A stretch of 64,000 nucleotides of DNA. Origin: Fibrella arboris (GTDB lineage: Bacteria > Bacteroidota > Bacteroidia > Cytophagales > Spirosomataceae). The stretch lies in NCBI RefSeq assembly GCF_041321095.1, contig NZ_JBGGWE010000002.1, positions 558,001 through 622,000 of the forward strand. Direction: 5' to 3'. The first letter of the stretch is position 1; each line of letters starts with the position of its first letter. This document shows positions 1 to 9,085 of the stretch, piece by piece. Made by a program: the position numbers and the translations under genes. The notes below the pieces were generated by a model. The model saw nothing but the letters and a program-made list of their open reading frames with translations. It was not told where the DNA came from and did not search any database.

Positions 1-716
1 AGCGGGCTTTTTCAAACGGTATCTCCGAAATCTGGATGCCCAATTGCGCGACAGAAACCATTGATGGCATGATGGCGCTGAGCGAGCACTATCCTGATCG
101 CTGCCGCCCCATGATGGGGCTCCACCCGACCTATGTATGCGAAACAGTAGAAACAGAACTGGCCACCGTTGAACGCTACTTCAGCCAGCAGTCGTTTATA
201 GCCATCGGCGAGATTGGCCTAGATTTCTATTGGGACATGACCTTTGTGCCGCAACAGTTTATGGCTTTTGAGCGGCAACTGCGCTGGGCGTCGGAACAAA
301 ACCTGTTCGTGGCGCTTCATACCCGCTCCGGGCATGATCGAAATGCCATGATGGAGGCTGCCGATCTGATCGAGAAACTGGCATTGCCAAACCTGAGAGG
401 CATTTTTCATTGCTTCGTCGGCACACTCGACGAAGCACGACGGGCCATCGATCTGGGTTTCGTGTTAGGCATTGGCGGGGTGGCGACCTATAAAAACGGG
501 GGTCTCGACCAGGTCATTCCACACATTGGCCTCGATCATCTGGTACTGGAAACCGATGCGCCCTACCTCGCCCCTGTTCCCTTCCGGGGTAAACGAAACG
601 AGCCCGCCTACCTCAGGTACGTTGCCGGTCGCCTGGCAGAATTGACCGGCACGTCGGTTGACGAAGTGGCGGCAATCACCACCAGAAATGCCTTAACGAT
701 GCGCAATGGCCGGTGA
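1..716 (+). CDS. tatD: TatD family metal-dependent hydrolase (5' partial)
   Basis: The reading frame is already open at base 3, and the residues before the first internal Met (base 36) continue the family pattern (SNGISEIWMPNCAT), so the true start lies upstream of the window. TatD proteins are cytoplasmic TIM-barrel metal-dependent DNases or phosphoesterases. Visible family signatures are GEIGLDFYWD, the metal-site region VALHTRSGHDRNAM, GIFHCFVGTLDEA and the C-terminal LETDAPYLAPVPFRGKRNEP with its conserved Asp. The C-terminus looks complete. The stop lies 43 bases before the preferred ansA start, so the two genes may be co-transcribed. The family call is firm; the physiological substrate is not evident. 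Confidence 0.93.
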   Translation, partial: RAFSNGISEIWMPNCATETIDGMMALSEHYPDRCRPMMGLHPTYVCETVETELATVERYFSQQSFIAIGEIGLDFYWDMTFVPQQFMAFERQLRWASEQNLFVALHTRSGHDRNAMMEAADLIEKLALPNLRGIFHCFVGTLDEARRAIDLGFVLGIGGVATYKNGGLDQVIPHIGLDHLVLETDAPYLAPVPFRGKRNEPAYLRYVAGRLAELTGTSVDEVAAITTRNALTMRNGR

Positions 717-759
717 GCATGCCCTCCAGCGTACCCAACTCCATTGTCTCTTATTCACT

Positions 760-1827
760 ATGCTTCATCTAAACATAACGCCGAATCCGGCCGGTTCTAT
801 TCTGGTCATTTACACGGGCGGTACGCTCGGTATGGTCTACGACCGGTCGGCCGATTCGGCAAAAACGGGGCAACTCAGGCCCTTCGATTTCAGTCAGGTT
901 ATTGAAAAAGTACCCGAAATTGGTCGGCTCGATTTCGATGTATCGCTCATCACGCTGGAACCCATTCTCGATTCGTCGGACATGAAACCATCGGTTTGGG
1001 TCCGGCTCGCGCAGGCCATTGATACCTATTACGAACAGTTCGACAGTTTCGTCATTCTGCACGGGACCGACACCATGGCCTACACCGCTTCGGCATTGAG
1101 CTTCATGCTTACGAATCTGGGCAAGCCAGTCATACTTACAGGTGCCCAGCTGCCTATCGGCGTAGCCCGCACCGATGCACGTGAAAACCTGCTGACCGCC
1201 CTCGAAATTGCCGCCGACCGGCAGGATGGTCGACCGGCCGTTCCTGAAGTATGTATCTATTTCAACTCGCTGCTCCTTCGCGGGAATCGGGCTAAAAAAC
1301 GGGAAAGCGTTCATTTCAACGCCTTTCATTCTGAAAATTATCCGCATCTGGCTATGGCCGGCGTTCGTATTGAATACAACCGGCCGTTCATTGCCCGTCA
1401 GGATACGGCTCTTCCCTTCAGTATCAAAACTGCCATTTGCGATAACGTAACGATTCTGAAACTTTTTCCGGGTATTACACCAGCCGTGGTCAACGCGGTG
1501 CTGGCTATACCCGGGCTTCGGGGCGTGGTGCTCGAAACATTCGGCGCAGGCAACGTACCTACCGATGCCTGGCTGGGCGATGCGCTCAGAGCGGCTATCT
1601 CATCGGGCACCCTTATCCTGAACGTGTCGCAGTGCGAAGGGGGGCGCGTCACGCAGGGACACTATCAGACCAGTACCCGGTTGCAACAGATTGGTGTGGT
1701 AAGCGGAGTAGACATGACTACCGAAGCGGCTATCACTAAATTGATGGTACTGCTGGGACAGGAAACCAACCAGACAGTTCTGAAGCAACGGCTGGGGCAA
1801 TCGATGCGGGGTGAAATGAGCAATTAA
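760..1827 (+). CDS. ansA: Type I L-asparaginase (cytoplasmic)
   Basis: About 355 residues, close to the roughly 340 of E. coli AnsA. It hydrolyses L-asparagine to aspartate and ammonia. The N-terminal catalytic Thr motif is visible in VIYTGGTLGM and the second Thr-Asp motif in LHGTDTMAYTA, followed by GKPVILTGAQLP. There is no signal peptide, consistent with the cytoplasmic class. An upstream in-frame ATG at 706 would overlap tatD and add 18 residues that do not resemble the family (MAGEHALQRTQ), so I use the ATG at 760 (MLHLNITPNPAGSIL). Downstream spacing to the next gene is 46 bases. Confidence 0.93.
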   Translation: MLHLNITPNPAGSILVIYTGGTLGMVYDRSADSAKTGQLRPFDFSQVIEKVPEIGRLDFDVSLITLEPILDSSDMKPSVWVRLAQAIDTYYEQFDSFVILHGTDTMAYTASALSFMLTNLGKPVILTGAQLPIGVARTDARENLLTALEIAADRQDGRPAVPEVCIYFNSLLLRGNRAKKRESVHFNAFHSENYPHLAMAGVRIEYNRPFIARQDTALPFSIKTAICDNVTILKLFPGITPAVVNAVLAIPGLRGVVLETFGAGNVPTDAWLGDALRAAISSGTLILNVSQCEGGRVTQGHYQTSTRLQQIGVVSGVDMTTEAAITKLMVLLGQETNQTVLKQRLGQSMRGEMSN

Positions 1828-1873
1828 ACGCGCGCCGACTTGTATATTTATACGTTCCAATTTTCCACTAACT

Positions 1874-2998
1874 ATGCGGTTTACCCACCTGCTGGCGCTC
1901 GGTCTGGCCTTATCTGCAACGCCCCTGCTGGCGCAACAGCCATCTCCTGAATTACCCCTCGGCTTTGAAGAATATGACCCTGTGTCAACACTGAAAGTCC
2001 CCGAACATAAGCTGACACGCGCCAAATTTCCGTTCATCGATGTGCATAACCATCAGTGGAACCTGGACGGGGCCAGCCTACGCACCCTACTCACCCAGAT
2101 GGACAGCCTGAACATGGGCATCATGGTGAACCTGAGTGGGCGCGGCTGGGGGCAGGAAGCCGAAAGCGATAAATTCTTTACGGAATCACTGGCTACCATT
2201 AAGCAGGCGAACACCTCTCATTTTGTGTTATTCACCAATATTCTGTTCGACGGTATTGGCAAACCTGGCTGGACAGAAGCCGCCGTGAAACGCCTCGAAG
2301 CCGATGTGAAAGCCGGAGCACACGGACTGAAGATCTACAAAAGTCTGGGCATGGATACTAAAGACGACAAAGGGCAGCGCGTTGCCGTCGACGATCCACG
2401 CCTGGACCCGATCTGGGCGAAATGTGGTGAATTAGGTGTTCCGGTGCTGATTCATACGGCTGACCCCAAGCCCTTCTGGGACCCGATGGATCGCTACAAC
2501 GAACGCTGGCTGGAATTGAAACTGCACCCCGGTCGCCGCCGCTCCGACAAAAATCCGGTCTCCTGGGAAAAACTGTTGGACGAACAGCATAACGTGTTTC
2601 GTAAAAATCCGAAAACTACCTTCATTGCAGCACACATGGGCTGGTACCCGAACAACCTGGACAAGCTCGACAGCCTGATGAGCGTATACCCAAACATGAT
2701 CCTGGAAATTGGAGCCGTGATTGCGGAACTGGGTCGGCAACCCCGGGCGTCGAACCGGTTTTTCACCAAACACCAGGACCGGATCGTATTCGGCAAGGAT
2801 AGCTGGGTTCCGAGCGAGTATGCTACGTATTTCCGGGTGTTGGAAACTGACGATGAATATTTTCCCTACCACAAAAAATACCATGCCTTTTGGCGGATGT
2901 ACGGCATGGGCCTCTCCGACGATGTGCTGAAAAAGGTCTATTATAAGAACGCCCTCCGCATCATACCCGGCCTGGATAAGAGCCTGTTCCCTAATTAG
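1874..2998 (+). CDS. Exported amidohydrolase-family (metal-dependent TIM-barrel) hydrolase
   Basis: 374 residues beginning with a clear signal peptide (MRFTHLLALGLALSATPLLAQ), so it probably acts in the periplasm. The fold is recognisable from amidohydrolase-2 type motifs: FIDVHNHQWN (HxH metal motif) near residue 55, VLIHTADPKPFWDP (His) near 190, FIAAHMGWYPNNLDKL (His) near 250, and IVFGKDSW (Asp) near 305. Family members include decarboxylases and lactonases; nothing in the sequence fixes the substrate. It follows ansA by 46 bases on the same strand and is followed by a hairpin at 3021-3056. Confidence 0.85.
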   Translation: MRFTHLLALGLALSATPLLAQQPSPELPLGFEEYDPVSTLKVPEHKLTRAKFPFIDVHNHQWNLDGASLRTLLTQMDSLNMGIMVNLSGRGWGQEAESDKFFTESLATIKQANTSHFVLFTNILFDGIGKPGWTEAAVKRLEADVKAGAHGLKIYKSLGMDTKDDKGQRVAVDDPRLDPIWAKCGELGVPVLIHTADPKPFWDPMDRYNERWLELKLHPGRRRSDKNPVSWEKLLDEQHNVFRKNPKTTFIAAHMGWYPNNLDKLDSLMSVYPNMILEIGAVIAELGRQPRASNRFFTKHQDRIVFGKDSWVPSEYATYFRVLETDDEYFPYHKKYHAFWRMYGMGLSDDVLKKVYYKNALRIIPGLDKSLFPN

Positions 2999-3020
2999 CG
3001 AACGAGCGAACGAGCGAGAG

Positions 3021-3056
3021 TTGCTTCCGCGTAGCCCTTCGACTACGCGAAAGCAA
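3021..3056. terminator. 14-bp inverted repeat after the amidohydrolase gene
   Basis: The arms are 3021-3034 (TTGCTTCCGCGTAG) and 3043-3056 (CTACGCGAAAGCAA) with one mismatch and an 8-base spacer. There is no T-tract. It sits in the gap between two plus-strand genes. The single mismatch is C-A on the plus strand but G-T on the minus strand, so the fold is tighter in minus-strand RNA. Probably a terminator or processing hairpin. Confidence 0.5.
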
Positions 3057-3179
3057 CAAACTAACTCCAACGTGGGCAACTGAGACGACGACATAGGAAA
3101 GCAGATAGATTTGCGAATAGACGGCCTTCGTCTGGTATAAGCTCAGCATTTCCGTAACTCTTTCACCTCTGATTTATCC

Positions 3180-4187
3180 GTGTATTCATCTCTCCGCTAC
3201 CTTCTGCTCTTATTTCTGCTGGTAACGTACCCGGCTGTTGCTCAGAAGAGCAAACCAATACCGGTTATTTTCGATACTGACATGGGGCCGGACTATGACG
3301 ACGTGGGGGCAATTACCATGTTGCACGCCTATGCCGACGCAGGCCGAGTAACGCTTCTTGCTACCATTGCGTCTAGTAAGTATCCACGCGTAGTACCCGT
3401 TCTAAGCGTACTGAACACCTATTTCGGGCGCCCTGCGCTGCCAATCGGCGTGCCCAAAGGCTGGGCCGTTACAGACGCCGATAAGCAACATTGGTCAGAT
3501 ACGCTGGTGGCTCGGTACCCGCATTCGTTCAAAACAAATGAAGCGGCGCCGGCTGCAGTAACCCTATACAGGCAACTGCTGGCTGCTCGACCTGATCGGA
3601 GCGTCACCATCATTACGGTAGGTTTCCTGACCAATCTTGCCAATCTGCTCCAGTCGCCAGCCGACCACTATTCGCCGTTAACAGGTCAGCAGCTTGTCAC
3701 CCGGAAAGTGAAGCAATTGGTAAGCATGGCGGGTAAATTTCCGGCAGGGCACGAATACAACGTTCACCGCGACACGACCGCGTCGAGAATCGTGTATACC
3801 GAGTGGCCCACGCCGATGCTGCTCAGCGGGTTCGAAATTGGTGCAGCTATCAAAACGGGGCTTCCGCTGGTACAGAACTCAGCTATCAAAAACAGCCCGG
3901 TCAAAGATGTATTTCGGATTAGTCTGCCTTTTTCAGATGAAGATCATGCGGGCCGAATGAGTTGGGACCAAACCGCGGTACTGGTGGCTGTTGAGGGCAC
4001 TGAGCCTTACTATACCGTCCAAACCGGGCGTCTGATTCTCGGCCCCAACGGCAGCAACACCTGGGATGCTACGGGCAAAGGCCAGGCGCACCTGGTCGTG
4101 AAACGCCCACCTGCTGAAGTGCAGGCACACATTGACAAACTGATGCAACATCAGACAGGTACAAAGAGCGAGAGAGTGAAAGAGTGA
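3180..4187 (+). CDS. Exported inosine/uridine-preferring nucleoside hydrolase family protein
   Basis: 335 residues. It starts with GTG at 3180 because no in-frame ATG lies upstream, and the residues after it form a good signal peptide (MYSSLRYLLLLFLLVTYPAVAQ). The family's calcium-binding Asp cluster is present as VIFDTDMGPDYDDVGA near residue 33. GFLTNLANLLQ and the C-terminal SWDQTAVLVAVEG also match. The enzyme class cleaves the N-glycosidic bond of ribonucleosides; an exported form suggests periplasmic salvage, which is inference. The last residues (KSERVKE) are encoded by the left arm of the long inverted repeat at 4163-4246. Confidence 0.88.
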   Translation: MYSSLRYLLLLFLLVTYPAVAQKSKPIPVIFDTDMGPDYDDVGAITMLHAYADAGRVTLLATIASSKYPRVVPVLSVLNTYFGRPALPIGVPKGWAVTDADKQHWSDTLVARYPHSFKTNEAAPAAVTLYRQLLAARPDRSVTIITVGFLTNLANLLQSPADHYSPLTGQQLVTRKVKQLVSMAGKFPAGHEYNVHRDTTASRIVYTEWPTPMLLSGFEIGAAIKTGLPLVQNSAIKNSPVKDVFRISLPFSDEDHAGRMSWDQTAVLVAVEGTEPYYTVQTGRLILGPNGSNTWDATGKGQAHLVVKRPPAEVQAHIDKLMQHQTGTKSERVKE

Positions 4188-4246
4188 AAGCTTGCTTAGG
4201 CAAGAATCTGCGCCGGCGTAAACACGCTTTCGCGCTCTCGCTTTTT
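4163..4246. terminator. Bidirectional hairpin between convergent genes
   Basis: Arms 4163-4182 and 4227-4246 match at 17 of 20 positions. They overlap the stop codon of the nucleoside hydrolase on one side and that of rsgA (4245) on the other. A smaller fold (GCTTGCTTAGGCAAG) lies within the loop. The A-rich left end and T-rich right end suit termination in both directions. Confidence 0.7.
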
Positions 4247-5171
4247 ATCGCCGGTTGTCTTCTCCGCTGACCATGCTGAGGTAGCTATTGTAGCGGCTTT
4301 CGGCAATCTCTCCTTCGATCACGGCCTCCTTGATGACGCAGCCCGGCTCGTTGATATGCAGGCAGTTATGGAAACGGCACTGGTTTAGCCGCTCCCGCAT
4401 TTCGGGGAAGTAATGGGCGATCTCTTCTTTCGAGGTTTCTACCAGCCCTAGTTCTTTGATGCCCGGCGTATCGATAATGAACGTACCCGGCGTTAGCTCG
4501 AACATTTCGGCGAAGGTCGTCGTGTGTACCCCTTTATTGGCAAAGGTCGACACTTCATTGGTGCGCAGATCAAGGTCTGGCGAAATGGCGTTGACCAGCG
4601 ACGATTTACCAACACCCGAATGCCCCGATAATAAAGTGATCTTACCATCGAGCAGTTGGCGGAACGGCTCTACCCCGTCGCCTTCAATGGCCGACGTAGC
4701 CAACGTGTTATACCCTATATGCTCGTACAAATCCTGCAATTCTCGCTGAAAATCAAGCCCTTCTTCGTTTAGAATATCGGTTTTATTGAACACAATGGTT
4801 GTCGGAATACGGAATGATTCGGCAGCCACCAGAAAGCGGTCGATAAAGCCCAGCGAGGTCCGGGGCAGGGTTAGCGTAGCCAGCAACACGGCCTGATCCA
4901 GGTTGGCTGCCAGAATATGTCCGTGCGCCGTTTTATGGACCGACTGCCGGATGATGTAATTCTCGCGCGGGGCAATGTCGTAGATCACCGCCGTATTTTC
5001 GACCTCATCTTCTACCTCAAACTGCACCCGATCACCAACGGCAATCGGGTTGGTTACCTTGAAGTCTTTGAGTTTAAATTTTCCCTTAAGCCGGGCATGG
5101 TACACGTGGCCGTCCGTATGGCGGACGTCGTACCAGGAGCCGGTTGACCGTATAACTAAGCCTTGCGCCAA
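4245..5171 (-). CDS. rsgA: Ribosome small-subunit-dependent GTPase RsgA
   Basis: About 308 residues from the chosen start, the usual size. RsgA is a circularly permuted GTPase that helps late 30S maturation. In order I see the N-terminal OB fold (QGLVIRSTGSWYDVR), G4 NKTD (about 129), the P-loop GHSGVGKSS (about 183), G3 DTPGIKELG (about 234) and a C-terminal zinc-binding Cys/His set (CRFHNCLHINEPGC). The open frame runs upstream to 5363, but the extra 64 residues are not family-like and run across the divergent gene's start. No ATG lies near the family start, so I choose TTG at 5171 (MAQGLVIRS). It diverges from the gene at 5251. Confidence 0.93.
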   Translation of the reverse strand: MAQGLVIRSTGSWYDVRHTDGHVYHARLKGKFKLKDFKVTNPIAVGDRVQFEVEDEVENTAVIYDIAPRENYIIRQSVHKTAHGHILAANLDQAVLLATLTLPRTSLGFIDRFLVAAESFRIPTTIVFNKTDILNEEGLDFQRELQDLYEHIGYNTLATSAIEGDGVEPFRQLLDGKITLLSGHSGVGKSSLVNAISPDLDLRTNEVSTFANKGVHTTTFAEMFELTPGTFIIDTPGIKELGLVETSKEEIAHYFPEMRERLNQCRFHNCLHINEPGCVIKEAVIEGEIAESRYNSYLSMVSGEDNRR

Positions 5172-5250
5172 ATGTCTTGTTGTTAGTAGCAACTGGTTAA
5201 CCCACAAATCAGGCAAAAATGTTTCTCTGTTGCCACTGTACCTTTGCGTT

Positions 5251-6606
5251 ATGAAGCTTCTGCGTATCCTGCTCCGGGTTCTGTTGGGCCTGTTGGTTGT
5301 TGTTCTGGTCATCCTGGCCATCAGTCTGTCTCCAAATGACCACACGCCGTACCAGCAGACCAATTTTTATGCCCAGACGAATGCCCGCCTGTTGGCATTA
5401 CCAACGCTGCCGGCTCCCAAAACGGCAGTCCGGGCGGGCTGGGCTAAAGCGAATCTAACTCCCGCATTTACTACCCCAACCGGTGGCTATGGGGTTCGGC
5501 GTGGTAAACACTGGACTACGGTTGCCGATTCGGTCTGGGTGCGTGCCCTTGTGTTCGATAACGGAAATGGCCCTGTGGCGGTGGTCGCTTCTGATCTGCT
5601 CATTACCCCGCCAACGGTCAGCGAACAGTTACGCCAGCGACTACCCGAAATTGGCCTGCGTTGGGAGTCTGTTTATTTTGGCGCTATTCACAGCCACAAT
5701 AGCCTGGGCGGATGGGCCCCCGGTTTGGTTGGCAACCTCTTTTCGGGTAGTTACGACCAGCGCCTTGTTGACCACATCACCAACACAATATTGGCTGCGC
5801 TGACACAAGCCAAAGCCGACTTGCAGCCCGTTGAGATTGGCTATAAGCAGGTAAATGCGCCTGAATTTGTCTATAACCGACTCGACGAGAAAAATCCGGT
5901 AGATCCCTTCTTCCGGCTACTCCGCTTAAAACGAACCGATGGGAAAACCGCTGTATTAGTCACCTATGCCGCCCACGCCACCCTCATCGACATATTCAGC
6001 TATCAATACCTGTCGCGCGACTGGCCGGGCCGCGTTGTTGACGGGCTGGAGCGCGAAACGGGTGACTTTGCCGTATTCCTGGCTGGGGCAGTTGGTAGCA
6101 TGGGCCCCAAAGGGCCTCCCACCGGCAAAGATTTCCCGTTGGTCAATCAATACGCCACAGCTCTGTTGAATCGCCTCAAACCCGAACTAGAGCATTTTGC
6201 GACGCGGCCCGATAGTACATTGGGCCTGCTCACCCTCCCCCTTGCACTCCGCGCGCCCGCCCCCCGCGTGCTCGGCGACTGGCGGATCCGTCCGTGGCTT
6301 TTCCATTCGATTTACGGCGACTACCCTTCTGATCTGAAAGCGTTACGCGTCGGGCCAGTTTTGTTCATCGGCACCCCCTGCGACTTTTCCGGCGAACTGC
6401 TTCCCCCACTCGCCCAGGCGGCATCGAAGCAGGGCCTCGACCTGATGGTGACCAGCTTCAACGGTGGGTACGTTGGCTACATCACTCCAGATGCTTATTA
6501 TGAGAAAGATGCCTACGAAACTCGGGTTATGAACTGGTTCGGCCCACAAAACGGCACCTATTTTTCTGAAATGATGGCGGGGTTAGTACGGAAGGCAAGA
6601 CGGTAA
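5251..6606 (+). CDS. Membrane-anchored neutral/alkaline ceramidase-domain protein
   Basis: 451 residues. The N-terminus MKLLRILLRVLLGLLVVVLVILAI is a signal anchor, so the catalytic part is extracytoplasmic. Ceramidase N-terminal domain features are AGWAKANLTPAFTTPTGGYG, then SDLLITPP and the metal-binding FGAIHSHNSLGGW near residue 150. Bacteroidota make sphingolipids, so a ceramide-related substrate is plausible, but many such proteins are uncharacterised. The open frame extends upstream to 5050; I reject that extension because it is antisense to rsgA and hides the signal anchor. The 3' end overlaps the convergent Nif3-like gene by 24 bases. Confidence 0.82.
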   Translation: MKLLRILLRVLLGLLVVVLVILAISLSPNDHTPYQQTNFYAQTNARLLALPTLPAPKTAVRAGWAKANLTPAFTTPTGGYGVRRGKHWTTVADSVWVRALVFDNGNGPVAVVASDLLITPPTVSEQLRQRLPEIGLRWESVYFGAIHSHNSLGGWAPGLVGNLFSGSYDQRLVDHITNTILAALTQAKADLQPVEIGYKQVNAPEFVYNRLDEKNPVDPFFRLLRLKRTDGKTAVLVTYAAHATLIDIFSYQYLSRDWPGRVVDGLERETGDFAVFLAGAVGSMGPKGPPTGKDFPLVNQYATALLNRLKPELEHFATRPDSTLGLLTLPLALRAPAPRVLGDWRIRPWLFHSIYGDYPSDLKALRVGPVLFIGTPCDFSGELLPPLAQAASKQGLDLMVTSFNGGYVGYITPDAYYEKDAYETRVMNWFGPQNGTYFSEMMAGLVRKARR

Positions 6607-7353
6607 GCTTCGGTTAACCAGCACTACTTCCAAGGCTGGCCAGCGCTCTTGCACCCGATTACCTAAGGCGCGTAGGCCCCACTCTTCCGTTCGTTGGTGC
6701 CCAATGGCCATGACAGACATCCCCGTTTCAGCAATAGCCGATTGCGCTGCTTTTCGGTATGCACCGGTCAGGTACAGCTCAACGCCGTGTGCATGGGCTT
6801 CGCGGATCAGTGTATCTGTCATGGCCCCCACGACGGCCACTCGCTTATAACTACGATTCGCGCCCGCTTCTACCCGGTCGTACCCCCTAAACTGCGCGTT
6901 GATCAGGTTAATCCATTCATCGTGGGTACGTTCAGGTACGTTGCCGATCATGCCGATAGCCCGTTTGGGAAGTAGTATACCCGACTCGTCGGCCTGTTGC
7001 TTATACCCTAATTCGTCTAAGGAAAGTAACCCAAGTGTCGTTGCCAGAGGCCGATTGTACCCCATAGTCAGGGACTCATCGAATGGCAGATGATGCGTAA
7101 CCACCCCCACATCGACGGGAAGGCTTTTTAGATCGAGTTGCCAGGGACGGTGCATCCAGAGGGCATCGAGCCGGTTGGAACGTACCCAGTTGCCCGTATC
7201 GGCTTCAGGCTCCAGTGTCACGCCCAGCCGATGAATTGCCCGATCAGATGGCGTATAGATACCGCCCTGTTCGTTCTTCGGATAGCGGCTCGCCTGAAAC
7301 TCGCCTTCCAGGAACTGGGCTAAATCCGTCAATTGGGGCAACTGCTCGTTCAT
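6583..7353 (-). CDS. Nif3-like dinuclear metal centre protein
   Basis: 256 residues, the short YbgI-like form of the Nif3 family (longer forms are near 360). Metal-binding His residues are visible in VGVVTHHLPFDES and in the C-terminal AIGHQRTEEWGLRAL; RVAVVGAMTDTLIREAHAHGVELYLTGAYR matches the family core. Function is poorly known; the family has been linked to GTP cyclohydrolase-like folds and metal handling. The gene is convergent with, and overlaps by 24 bases, the ceramidase-like gene. The start is the ATG at 7353 (MNEQLPQLTDLAQFL), where the family N-terminal helix begins. Confidence 0.82.
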   Translation of the reverse strand: MNEQLPQLTDLAQFLEGEFQASRYPKNEQGGIYTPSDRAIHRLGVTLEPEADTGNWVRSNRLDALWMHRPWQLDLKSLPVDVGVVTHHLPFDESLTMGYNRPLATTLGLLSLDELGYKQQADESGILLPKRAIGMIGNVPERTHDEWINLINAQFRGYDRVEAGANRSYKRVAVVGAMTDTLIREAHAHGVELYLTGAYRKAAQSAIAETGMSVMAIGHQRTEEWGLRALGNRVQERWPALEVVLVNRSLPSCLPY

Positions 7354-7448
7354 GTTGTCCCAACTGTTTAATCCGTAAAGAGTTTGTGGGTAATTTACCT
7401 GTACAACTGCCTCTTCTGGGACTTCGCAGACCGTTAACTCAACCTAAA

Positions 7449-7480
7449 TTGGTGTTTCTCCGATAATTAACTTAGTTTTG
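7449..7480 (+). promoter_or_regulatory. Bacteroidota-type promoter for the MATE leader
   Basis: TAGTTTTG at 7473-7480 matches the TAnnTTTG -7 consensus, and TTGG at 7449 is spaced about 21 bases upstream as a -33 element. The predicted transcript would begin near 7487, giving a leader of about 210 bases before the MATE start codon. Confidence 0.6.
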
Positions 7481-7486
7481 TCACGT

Positions 7487-7699
7487 AAATGCACCGCGCT
7501 CGCGGTGGCCTACGCCGATGATTCTCGTATTCTGAAGCCCTACGGGGGCTTTTTCCAGCCAGCTTTTCACGCACTCCACAGTGGACTGGCTTTCCATTTT
7601 TTCTTTTTAGATGGTGTGCACCACGCTTCATCAGTGTGCCTGTTCATCTTAGAGCATCGGTAGCCCGTTTCGGGTTATGGCTAATTCTTTCTTCCTACA
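7487..7699 (+). promoter_or_regulatory. Structured 5' leader or small RNA upstream of the MATE gene
   Basis: The 346-base gap upstream of the MATE gene holds no convincing protein gene. It has three stems in order: CACCGC/GCGGTG around 7492-7507; AGCCC/GGGCT at 7536-7550 followed by TTTTT; and AGCCAG/CTGGCT at 7557-7591 followed by a T-rich run. Two terminator-like stems between a promoter and a start codon suggest attenuation or a short RNA. I could not match it to a known riboswitch consensus (guanidine, fluoride, Mn2+, TPP and purine were considered). Confidence 0.4.
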
Positions 7700-9085
7700 A
7701 TGACCAAGTTTTTCAGGTTGTTCCTGGCTGCTTTGCGCGGCTCAGAAACCAATTTTACGTCCGGCAGTATCAACCGGGCCATATTTCTGCTGTCGGTTCC
7801 GATGATTCTCGAAATGGTGATGGAATCCCTCTTCGCCATTGTCGACGTGTTTTTCGTGGCTAAGATCGGTATCGAAGCCGTGGCTACCGTTGGCCTTACT
7901 GAATCGGTGCTTACACTGGTTTATTCCATCGCCATTGGCCTGAGCACGGCCGCGACAGCCCTGGTGTCGCGGCGGATTGGCGAGAATAATTCAGCCGGAG
8001 CCAACCAGGCTGTTGGGCAGGTGATGGTTGTTTCGCTGACGTTTGCGTTCCTGCTGGGCATACCAGGGGTCCTGTTCGCATCAGACATGCTACACCTGAT
8101 GGGCGGCGATCAGCATCTGATCAACAGCGGAGTTGGCTATACCCGCGTCATCTTTGCGTCGGCACCAGCCATTATTCTGTTGCATACGCTGAGTGGTTCA
8201 CTACGTGGTGCAGGCGATGCCTCGGTGGCCATGCGCTCACTGTGGCTGGCAAACGGCATCAACATTGTGCTTTGTCCGGTGTTTATCTTTGGCCTTGGCC
8301 CTTTTCCTGAAATGGGCGTCATGGGGTCGGCGGTGGCGACTACGGCCGGTCGATCAATCGGAGTTCTGTATCAGTTATATGCCCTGACGGTTCGGAATGG
8401 ACGTGTATCGGTCAATATGCAGGCCTTCCGACCCAACCTGAACGTGATCGGTACGTTGCTCAGCCTCGCAGCGGGCAGCACCGGCCAATTCCTGATCGGA
8501 TCGGCCAGTTGGGTATTCCTGACCCGTATTGTTTCGACGTTTGGCAGTGATGTGGTGGCTGGCTACACCATTGCCATCCGAATCTTCATCTTCTCCATCC
8601 TACCGTCGTGGGGTATGGCCAATGCAGCGGCTACGCTGGTAGGGCAAAATCTGGGCGCTGGTCAGCCAGACCGGGCCGAAACCTCAGCCTGGCGCGCTGC
8701 GTTGTGTAACCTGATCTTCCTGGTTCCAGTTGGGGCCTTGCTGTACACGGGTGCAGAAACCGTAGTTGGCTATTTCAGTCAAGATGCCAGCGTGTTGGCC
8801 ATTGGCGTAGAAAGTTTGCGTGTTTTTTGCCTGGGGTACGTGTTTATGGCCTATGGTATGGTGCTGACACAGGCCCTGAACGGTGCAGGCGATACCCGCA
8901 CCCCTATGCTCCTGAACATCGTCTGCTTCTGGCTCGTTGAAATTCCGTTAGCCTATCTGCTGGCAGATTGGTTAAAGTGGGGACCAGCAGGCGTATTCTG
9001 GTCGGTGGCTCTATCCGAATCATTGCTGGCGGTCGTTTCCGTACTGGCTTTCCGGCAAGGTCGCTGGCGATTGGTGCAGGTATGA
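7700..9085 (+). CDS. MATE family efflux transporter
   Basis: 461 residues with about twelve hydrophobic segments in two similar halves, typical of multidrug and toxic compound extrusion proteins that export cationic compounds using H+ or Na+. Family signatures are INRAIFLLSVPMILEMVMES at the start, ISRRIGENN-like VSRRIGENNSAGANQA, LRGAGDASVAMR in the first half and LNGAGDTRTPMLLN in the second. The ATG at 7700 (MTKFFRLFLAALRG) gives a normal N-terminus. It is monocistronic in appearance and preceded by a structured leader. The substrate cannot be deduced. Confidence 0.92.
   Translation: MTKFFRLFLAALRGSETNFTSGSINRAIFLLSVPMILEMVMESLFAIVDVFFVAKIGIEAVATVGLTESVLTLVYSIAIGLSTAATALVSRRIGENNSAGANQAVGQVMVVSLTFAFLLGIPGVLFASDMLHLMGGDQHLINSGVGYTRVIFASAPAIILLHTLSGSLRGAGDASVAMRSLWLANGINIVLCPVFIFGLGPFPEMGVMGSAVATTAGRSIGVLYQLYALTVRNGRVSVNMQAFRPNLNVIGTLLSLAAGSTGQFLIGSASWVFLTRIVSTFGSDVVAGYTIAIRIFIFSILPSWGMANAAATLVGQNLGAGQPDRAETSAWRAALCNLIFLVPVGALLYTGAETVVGYFSQDASVLAIGVESLRVFCLGYVFMAYGMVLTQALNGAGDTRTPMLLNIVCFWLVEIPLAYLLADWLKWGPAGVFWSVALSESLLAVVSVLAFRQGRWRLVQV

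Noticed and set aside
706..759. Upstream ATG for ansA
   Set aside because: It overlaps tatD and adds residues not found in type I asparaginases; ATG 760 gives the normal N-terminus.
2432..3094. 220-codon open frame antisense to the amidohydrolase gene
   Set aside because: The sense strand encodes a clear enzyme; the antisense product shows no protein features.
5050..5250. N-terminal extension of the ceramidase-like protein
   Set aside because: It is antisense to rsgA and places the signal anchor 67 residues inside the protein.
7478..7663. 61-codon open frame in the MATE leader
   Set aside because: It crosses two stem-loops, is Phe/His-rich without a fold pattern, and its start is at the predicted transcript start.
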